A stretch of DNA of 64,000 nucleotides from Polydactylus sextarius. Taxonomy: Eukaryota > Chordata > Actinopteri > Polynemidae. The DNA is taken from assembly GCA_016801845.1 (NCBI GenBank), contig CM028907.1, positions 15,964,598 through 16,028,597 on the forward strand, written 5' to 3'. This document shows, in pieces, positions 56,412 through 64,000 of this stretch (position 1 is the first letter of the stretch; every line of letters starts with the position of its first letter). The notes under the pieces were generated by a model, which was not told where the DNA came from, ran no database searches, and was given only the letters and a program-made list of their open reading frames with translations. A program made the translations under genes and the position numbers.

Positions 56412-59281
56412 AAACACATGCACACACTTATTTCACTATGTGTACAGTAGCTAGTATCAGAGCTGATGATTCAGATACAGCAGAAGGCCAGTATGTGATG
56501 GCTCTATCGGGAGAATTTTAATCCCTGTACAGCTCTACAATGTAGAGACATAATTAAATCAAGGCCTTCACATAAAAATGCTGTAACTAATTAACCAATA
56601 AATTATCAGTTGCTGCTCCATAAATCATGATGTACACATCAATTTTTATGTGTCATAGTTGAGAAAAGCTCAAACTAGCCAATATAAAACAAGGCTTTGG
56701 GACAGAATGAGCTTTTTAGTTTTTATAACTGAACAATTAGTTTAAAAATGAGAAGTCTTTTCTATTCTTATATATTTTGCAAATGCATAAGTGCAGGTTC
56801 AAACAAACTTCAAGAAAAAAAAAAGAAAAAAAAAACATCAGCTATTTAAGAATTATAGAACACATTGCTGTTGTTTTCATCTATCCAGTAATAGTGTTAA
56901 ACTGCAAGGATGATCATGGAAAATTCAAGTAATTTTCACGTTTGACCAAGTTAATGTGATTAAATAATTTATTCAATGATTTGCTACTTTCAGATGCTCC
57001 TTTACACCAAATTCAAGGGCCCCATTTTGCAGATAAAAACACTAAACTGAGCAAACTGACCAACAAAATAATTGTGGTTGGATTCCAGAGTGTCTGAGGG
57101 TAAGTTGGTGACAAAACTGTAAGTGTGTGAACTGTTACTGTGTTGCATATGTTGTAGCACTGTAGAAAATTTGACACAAAGACTGCCAGGATTGAAATTG
57201 GTGTTGAAGCCAAATACTAATCTAAGACTGACAGACAGACTCACAGGCAGAACAAGTAGCTTTACACAGACAAATAAGTGTAATTACAAGGCAAAAAACC
57301 TATGACATAGTAAGAACAATGTTTGTATCCCAAATATGCCTCTGATGTTATTAATGGTTCATTATTATCACATTTTTGGGAGGGCAAGGGGGGGTATGAA
57401 TGCCCTGTCGCTGATTTGTTTTTAGTCTTGGTCTGAGCCATTTTGTTTGTTTTCTATATACAGAGTCAGAGCTGTGTACAATCATACATTTATTTGTTAC
57501 TAATATAATTAACTTTAACTTTTTGTATCAACAAAAAGGACTGTGGATTTTAATAGTTGAAGTAAACATAATACATCTTGCATGAATCTTTCGGTAACAG
57601 AAGTATTATGGAGTTACCCTAATACTTTTGCATCAGCTCCACCCTCCAAGGAAAGCAACATTTCACTTTCACCAGTAAACTGGATTTACAGCTAAAGTGA
57701 TTTGATGATGTTAGAAAGTGCTTTTCCTAATGTTAGAACTGCAGTGGTGCTTGTCTGATGCACTGTTTCTGTTGCAGTTGATAGTTTGTCTTGAAGTAAA
57801 AACTCTGAGACATATTTGAAAATTCAGTATGAATAAAACTTTCTGAGGATATCATTTTATCCAGAGTATATTATGAATAAATGACCATTTTTTTTAAGTT
57901 TTCTTCATTATCAAATTAATCAACTGACTAGTTACTAGTTACTGCCTTGTTTGCATTTATTGGTGCTTTGCCAATGGGAATTACAAAGGGTGCCAGTTTG
58001 CCAAAATGAAAATACAACCTTATCAAAACCCAGACAGCCACTGAGATGGTTCTGTTCACATAGAGATAGTTGAAAACCTGTGGCGTCAATGTTCAGAATT
58101 GTCAGAAATGACAAAGTGACATTTCCTGTAAAAAAACAAAAACAAAAAAAACAAAAACTTTATCTCCCAAACAATCTGTGACTTGATATTGGAATATTAG
58201 TGATAAAAAATGAGGGACAATAAACAAAGATAACAAAAGCTAATTGTGATTTGGATATGATATAAAGTCTTTAAGTCAGAGTGTATGTGGTAGCTGACTA
58301 TACTTCACACATTATCAGCAGTAGCATCATTTACCTTCATCAGAGAGGATTTCAGTGAAATATTTAGAAAATGCTTCCCCTTTGAAACCACAGCTGCCAG
58401 TGAAAACTGCAAAACCATTACCATGCAGTTGTAGCATGCTCTGAGGCGATTTATGTAATCTACGAGTGAATAAATGAGCCTGACATTAAATGATAAATGG
58501 ATGTTAATGAGTAATCATTGAAGCACAGCAGATGAAGTCTACATGCGCTCAAATGTGACAACCAATATAAGATGCCTACTTCCTGCAATTCACCTCCTGC
58601 CTCATGCATCCATATACAATTAATAATTATCAATTTAAAGTGGCCTGATAAACTTACGACATTCTTAGATAAAGCGTTTTATAGTATATTTCAGGGTGAT
58701 GACCATGTGTTAATTATAGAGCATGTAAAGAAATAAATGAAAAATAACTGAACTGTATATGACAGCTGAACGTGCTCTCAAGTAATTACCCTCCTATATG
58801 AATTTCCACGCACCATTGCAGAATTGCAGAACACTGACATTAATGTTTTGTGTCAGTGGAAATTTCTGATAAAAGACTGAAGTGAGAAAAGTGTCACTTT
58901 TTTCATTATTTCTTTTATTTTTTTCCAATCTGTGCTACCTTTGTTGTGTTTTGTTTGTAGATGAAATGGCTTAGATCTTCTTAAAACTGACAGGCACGCT
59001 GGACAAATTATTCCGTTCTGGCTTTGATCCTCTCTCTGGCCTTCCAAGCCTGAGGGGCTTCAAAGAGGTGCATAACTGGAAGAGGATGTACAAGCTTACA
59101 AGAAGTCCTCTCCAGAGACCTATGTCAACCAAGTCCAAGACAGGGGTCATGCTGGCAAGAAATCAAGTATACAGTACATTGTATACACTAAATATGTCAA
59201 GATGTAATCAATAATTGATTTTGATAGAGTTATGCTTTGTTTATCATCTCACTTATCAGTATCAGTAGCACTTAAAAGAAA
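56410..59281. other. Unique-looking DNA; 58440-58810 a weak conserved-element candidate
   Basis: 58440-58810 is non-repetitive with clustered ATTA/TAATTA-type homeodomain core motifs (for example CAATTAATAATTATC near 58617), the look of a developmental enhancer. A minus-strand ORF at 59047-58853 contains CPACLSVLRRSKPFHLQTKH, spaced like a C2H2/BED zinc finger. Neither is proven. A-rich runs lie at 56815-56835 and 58132-58155. Confidence 0.3.
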
Positions 59282-60030
59282 TAATTACTTTTCAAGGGAT
59301 AGTTTGATATTGACAATCAATACCGGACTTGCCATACTGACTTAGCATAAAGACTAAAGACAGGAAGAAACAGGTAGCCTACCTGTGTCAGAATTCAATG
59401 GTAGGTAGGTATGTGTATACGTGAATACCTACTTACAGGCATAATGTACATATTCTTTTCTCATGCATCGTCAGCTACAGCACACACTTCATTTCTCCAC
59501 ACTGTTCTTCTTGTTAATCAAGAAGAACCATGTATAGAGAACAACAATCTCAGTCCCATGGCACATTATAGAGAAAGAGCACCAGGAGCTGAGAGAAGAT
59601 TGACTATTTTTCTATTTTTCCTTTTTTGGTGTAAGTTTTTTAAAAAGTCATTTGCACAGTACAGTAGCAAACAACATGGGGCAACCAGTAATCAAGATAA
59701 TTGTGGTTGATATTTGTATGAAGTTGAGTGTTTCTCAACTTGTCACTGTTGTGTATCTGGGGAGCATAAGGCATTGGGCTGTAAAGCCAGGTTTTAATTA
59801 CACTAACGGTTGTCACTGCCTCATCTATCATTATATGTATATGTGAAAGCCTGTTAAATTTAGCAATTAAAATATTATTGTTTGTTTAATCCATACACAA
59901 ACATACATTTAATTACAATGCATTTACTTTGTAGTTTATTGGGCATTGTCTGCTATAATTCTTGGTGAACAAATGCTGGGAGTGGTACTTTCCCAGACTC
60001 GTTACTGTAAAGAGGTTCATCTCTATACAT
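59282..60030 (+). mobile_element. Percomorph interspersed repeat, two separated parts
   Basis: The 5' part at 59282-59400 has GGGATAGTTTGATATTGAC, then CTTAGCATAAAGACTAAAGA and AGGAAGAAACAGGTAGCC. The 3' part at about 59845-60030 has TTGTTTGTTTAATCCATAC and AATTCTTGGTGAACAAATGC. These follow the two halves of a common percomorph repeat (by recall), with about 440 bp of other DNA between them. 5119-5220 appears to be a fragment of the same family. Confidence 0.45.
59504..59528. repeat. Perfect inverted repeat, 10-bp arms
   Basis: GTTCTTCTTG and CAAGAAGAAC flank TTAAT, inside the segment that separates the two halves of the interspersed repeat. Confidence 0.95.
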
Positions 60031-61094
60031 GAACTTACTGTATATGTTGTTGCTAGTCGAGCACATATAGCTTGTAACTCCACCTAAAACCACAAATGAT
60101 CAGTTTTACATTCATACTTGTAAATGGAATGAACAAATGATACAGAACATGAGTTGTTTTTTTTTTTTTTGTTTGTTTGTTTTTTTTTTTTTGAGTTGGC
60201 AGTTTTTTGTTTTTTATTTATTTATTTATTTTTTTTACAGACAGTCTCTAGTCTTTATGTTAAGTTGCTGATGGCCTCCTAACTCTGACTCCTGATACTT
60301 AACACAAAGACATTAAAGTGGTATTGATCTTTTCATCTAACTGTTGGCAAGAAAGCTTATGTGCCAATTCCCAAAATATATATTGTTTTATTAAACAATT
60401 TACACATCGTGACAATGATTCCAGGAAACCAACTTATTAAAATGCATATCTCCTGAGTTCTCTGTAAACTGATTACCACATGATCTAACCTAGAGGTGAT
60501 GTTCACTATGAAAAAAGCGTGTTTTGTCTTTTGCAATTCAATGTTACAAAAGGAGACACAGCTGAATCAGAATTCACAAATACATTGCCCTTATCCAGTG
60601 TGCAGTGCTTCAGCCCATTTCTAATCTTCCCTTAATTCTACAGCAGTAATCCTGTATCTGTGCTGAGATGTGATCTTTAAAGGGAAGGTGAAAAGAGGGT
60701 GTCTGCCAAGCCTAGGAGGGGGAAAGGCAATTATTTTAAAACTTTATTGTAAATAAAATTGCCTGAAAAGGTGGGTAACCTTATTTGTAGCAGTTTGGTG
60801 TTTTCTCCACAGCAAGCTAGCCATCAACCCGACAAAGGACAAAATCAGAAATCAAGCAGTTTACTCAGCTAAGAACATTCCATGTTGAATTGAAAATACC
60901 CTGTAATCTGTTATATCATTGCCAGAATATTGTTTAATTTTGTCCATGTTATCCACTTAACATAGGAATACATTATGGGAAGATGCATATATGAAAAATA
61001 CACCTAACCCAAAAAAATTCTAACAAAAGGTTTCTCAGCTGTTTTTTTTTTTATATATATATAGTATTAGCATTTTCAGCATTTCAGAAGATGG
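60031..61094. other. AT-rich DNA with T-rich low-complexity block, no gene seen
   Basis: 60157-60236 is almost all T with G and A interruptions, including GTTT and TTTA repeats. Nothing else recognised. Confidence 0.45.
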
Positions 61095-61241
61095 TAGAGA
61101 AGAGAAGAGAAAAGAAGAGAAGAGAAGAGAAGAGAAGAGAAGAGAAGAGAAGAGAAGAGAAGAGAAGAGAAGAGAAGAGAAGAGAAGAGAAGAGAAGAGA
61201 AGAGAAGAGAAGAGAAGAGAAGAGAAGAGAAGAGAAGAGAA
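61095..61241. repeat. (AGAGA)n pentanucleotide satellite, about 29 units
   Basis: 147 bases of pure purine on the plus strand with period 5 and one or two variant units near the 5' end. It produces the KRREE and FSSLL pseudo-peptides in overlapping ORFs, which are not genes. Confidence 0.97.
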
Positions 61242-62819
61242 TACTGACATTTGATATTGCCTGGCCCATTTCTGCTCCCACATCAAGCAAGGAAAGTCAT
61301 AGAGGACCATGGGACCTCTGCAATGGCAGTGTTGTTTGGTAAAAAGAGTACCAATTCACTTCTGCACTACAACCTTTTTAGCAAGAAAATCATTACCGCC
61401 AAATCATTTGTTACCCCAGAATGTCTGCCTCCACCTAAGTCCTCAACCAACTACCACTGCCAAAGAGTTTATTTCTAGATCATGGTGTGGATTGGAAAGG
61501 AAGGTGACATGAACACAGTGGGTTGGGGATGTAAACTGGTGGACAACTAGTTACTGTTCTTTTGGACTATGTCAAGTTGTGAATCATGAGAATCACTATA
61601 ATCAACCTCTATGAAGGTCACAGTTCAAAAAAGTATAAAAATATACATCAGAATAAGAGGAAAGAACTGAAGAAAATACAAAAAGATATGTATAAATAAG
61701 AAAAGTATTTAGAAATATAAAAACCAAAAGGCAAAAAAAAAAAGAATTATTAAAACTATATGAAAATATAAAACACAAAAATATAAAAGGGGTTAACGGT
61801 ACTGAGCCTCCACGTGGCAGCCCTGTTTTGACTAATTTTACAGTACCACACAGTTCAAATAATTTATTCTTTACTGGAATCAAAAGTTTTTAAATTTATT
61901 TTCTTATTCCCTCTTGTCATTCCCTTGTTATTCCCTCTTTGTGGGTTTGTCCGAGGGCATTCTCAAATCATTTGCAACCACTGCCATTGAGAGAAATAGA
62001 CAAATGTGGTCAGGGAATCTAAGTAAAACAACAAGTGAGTTACAGCATGTTATCACAAAATCACTCCTGAATGCATTGGAATCACAGACTGATGGTATCC
62101 GACAATGGATTTTTTTCTGAAAGCATTTTATTATTTAATTAATTGATTATTCACATTAATTATTTTGAGACTAAGGCTGGCTGATGCTTATTAAGAACAT
62201 TACAGAAGCTCTGATGAATATGGCTGCTGGCTAAGTGAGAGGCTGAGTCTAAACCCTGATGCATTTTCACGCTCATTTTATTCCTTAAGAATGAGCTGTT
62301 CAATTATTTATGGTAGAACGTCACCAGCGAACCAGTGATGTTCATTTATTTTGCCTGTGGGCACATTGCTCTTGTCATTCAGGGTCACTATCATTTGGCT
62401 ATTTCTTGCTGGGCTCAATGTCTTCTCATCTTTTCTCTGAACATTTTCTTTGCCTCAAGGAGGGACACAGTGGGCTTGCAGTAGATGGCTACATCAGTGC
62501 TCTTATGCTGGACACTAGTCAGAATGACTGGTCACCAGAATAACACCTCTGCAATGGAATAAAATTTGGACAAATTCAATTTTGAGGGGCTCTTGACTTT
62601 AAATGACTTAAAAGAAAGTTCCTAAGTGAATTAATGTGAACTAACCTTAAAATTATTTATACTTATACTCTAGATTTTGAGTCTTCATGTGATGAATAAG
62701 ACATTTTTCTTAGGTGGGAATTATGTAAAAGGTAATGCAAATTGTGAAATACACTGATAAAAAATATAATTTTTAAAAGTTTTATTTATTTATTTTTTCC
62801 ATTTTGCCAAAAGATTGCA
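61242..62819. other. Unique-looking DNA, no gene seen; 62125-62330 weak conserved-element candidate
   Basis: 62125-62330 starts with TTTAATTAATTGATTATTC and continues as balanced, non-repetitive sequence, the pattern of a conserved non-coding element. ORFs of 67-93 codons lack motifs. Confidence 0.3.
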
Positions 62820-63840
62820 TCTCTAAAATTATCCGTACCCCTTAAATTTGCCCCAAATATTTTCCTCAAAGGAAATGCAGCTTTTACATTTTTCCAAATT
62901 GTATTAATTTCTATTCTAAATTAGGAACAGCTGTAAATGTAGATGTAGGTGTAGATTTAGTCAGTCATTGCAACTTCTAACTAAAACCAAAAATGTCACT
63001 GAACACCTCTGGTTGTGCACTGCAACTGCTGACAAGAAGGGAAAAGACTACAAAGCTTAAGTGCTTTAATGTACGGATGCAGTGTAAAGCCTTATCAAGT
63101 AGGACAAGGAGTTCCACATTATGGAAAATCTGGTAAGAGGTGGAAGGAAGCCAAAATTGATCCCTGCACTGCCAAGAGAGGGAACGCAAGAGGGCAAAAC
63201 AAAACCAAAAATCATCACTAGAGCCATCCTGAAAAATTTGACGAATTGTAGTAACAACATCATTTAGTATCAGACAGTTTTCTTAGTGGACACTGCACTG
63301 GCCTCCATGGATGCTAACCTTTGCAAAAGCTCAAATGGACAGAGAAGAGTGCTTTTCATTATCAATTCTGTGGCAATGTGAGGAAAGCTAAGGTCACTAT
63401 CCCTATGGTCAAGTATGATGGCAGGAATGTAGAATGTAACTTTGTTGGCTTTTTCAGCCAGAGGGCCATACAAGCTTTTCAAAATAAATGACATCATGAA
63501 AAAAAGAGCACTCCATTGAGATTCTGGGGAAAACGTCAAGCAGTCTGCAGAAAAGTCAGACAACATTGGCCTCTCCAACAGTTATCTTCGAAAGACAATG
63601 ATCCAAAGCATGCAACCAAGGTGGTCAAAATATGAGTTAACAGAAAACAATATCTAGCCTAGCCAGAATCCAGTCCTGTTTTCGAATCTGTGGAAGGGAC
63701 TGAAGACTGATAGTATGAAGGTGAAGTATTTCTTCACTCAAAGGTGAGGTATTTCTTCAAACTTGTAACACAAACAGATCCTCACCACCTCTCATTTCCT
63801 AAAAATGTGACAATTTCAAGGGATATAAATAATTTTATAC
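62820..63840 (+). mobile_element. Near full-length, dead Tc1/mariner element with inverted ends
   Basis: The catalytic-domain remnant is clear. 63390 and beyond reads KVTIPMVKYDGRN, then VGFFSQRA, the VK-GGGS-M-WG-F region. 63594-63629 reads DNDPKHATKVVK, the DNDPKHT block with the second catalytic Asp of the DDE triad. The following AWPSQNP-like and NLWKGLK sequence matches WPSQSPDLNPIE-LW. Ends: AAAATTATCCGTACCCCTT at 62825-62843 is complementary at 15 of 19 positions to AAGGGATATAAATAATTTT at 63818-63836, giving inverted subterminal repeats about 1.0 kb apart. The ORF has many stops and frameshifts, so it is inactive. The N-terminal DNA-binding half is poorly preserved. Confidence 0.75.
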
Positions 63841-64000
63841 ATGGAATGTAAGTGAATAATAATTACCTTGCTACCCTGTGTACTGATACGCCACACTAGT
63901 TCACAATCACTGTTCTGTTGTTTGTTTGGCTGGTAGTGATGAGGATGTAGCCGAGGGGGCAATGTGAAAGAACTCATTGTCAATATCATAGCACATTGCA
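63841..64000. other. Edge of window, nothing recognised
   Basis: Short unique-looking sequence after the Tc1 element. Confidence 0.4.

Noticed and set aside
61035..61342. ORFs of 68-91 codons with KRREE or FSSLL repeats
   Set aside because: They are translations of the (AGAGA)n satellite; any frame of a period-5 repeat without stops stays open.

Overview
The window looks like a stretch of teleost fish nuclear DNA, most likely from a percomorph. It is AT-rich and full of microsatellites and homopolymer runs. The recognisable content is old transposable-element debris of kinds common in fish: CR1/L2 (Rex1/Maui-like) and Rex3 (RTE) LINEs, a V-SINE, Tc1/mariner elements and several non-autonomous DNA elements. 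The species-group call is inference from repeat content, made by recalling fish repeat families without a database search.

I find no protein-coding host gene that I can support. Nearly all open frames of 60-130 codons are chance ORFs or lie inside repeats. One weak exception is the first 70 bases, an open frame ending at a consensus splice donor, so the window may begin in an exon and run into a long intron or gene desert. A 99-codon ORF with a signal-peptide-like start at 42.8 kb is a second weak candidate.

Layout. 0-10 kb: possible exon end, an L2/CR1 LINE 3' end (2.6 kb), a GC-richer patch (3.9-4.35 kb), a (TA)n(CA)n tract (7.4 kb) and a long LINE 3' end with an oligo-TGAAC tail (8.2-9.04 kb). 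10-20 kb: mostly unique DNA with microsatellites and a MITE end (16.5-16.75 kb). 20-30 kb: a degenerate tandem array with 139-156 bp spacing (21.7-22.3 kb), an internally deleted LINE (25.7-26.16 kb), a second MITE copy (27.3 kb), a Tc1 relic on the minus strand (28.3-29.1 kb) and another DNA-element end (29.7 kb). 30-40 kb: a SINE-like tRNA-derived repeat, a minus-strand LINE split by a V-SINE (31.7-33.4 kb), a MITE (34.0 kb), paired hairpins (35.4 kb), a Rex3 LINE (37.2-37.87 kb) and a second LINE 3' end (39.3 kb). 40-50 kb: the quietest part. 50-52 kb: two direct repeats of about 310-330 bp flanking about 700 bp of internal DNA, which on the minus strand shows a splice donor, a branch/acceptor and a signal-peptide-like ORF. 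This is the most LTR-like and least explained object here. 54-64 kb: long CA and AGAGA tracts, a teleost interspersed repeat, and a nearly full-length but dead Tc1 element with both inverted ends visible (62.8-63.84 kb).

There is no operon logic and no set of cooperating genes. The history the window records is repeated insertion, truncation and nesting of mobile elements. Decisive tests would be RepeatMasker with a teleost library, alignment to other percomorph genomes for conserved non-coding blocks, and RNA-seq splice junctions.
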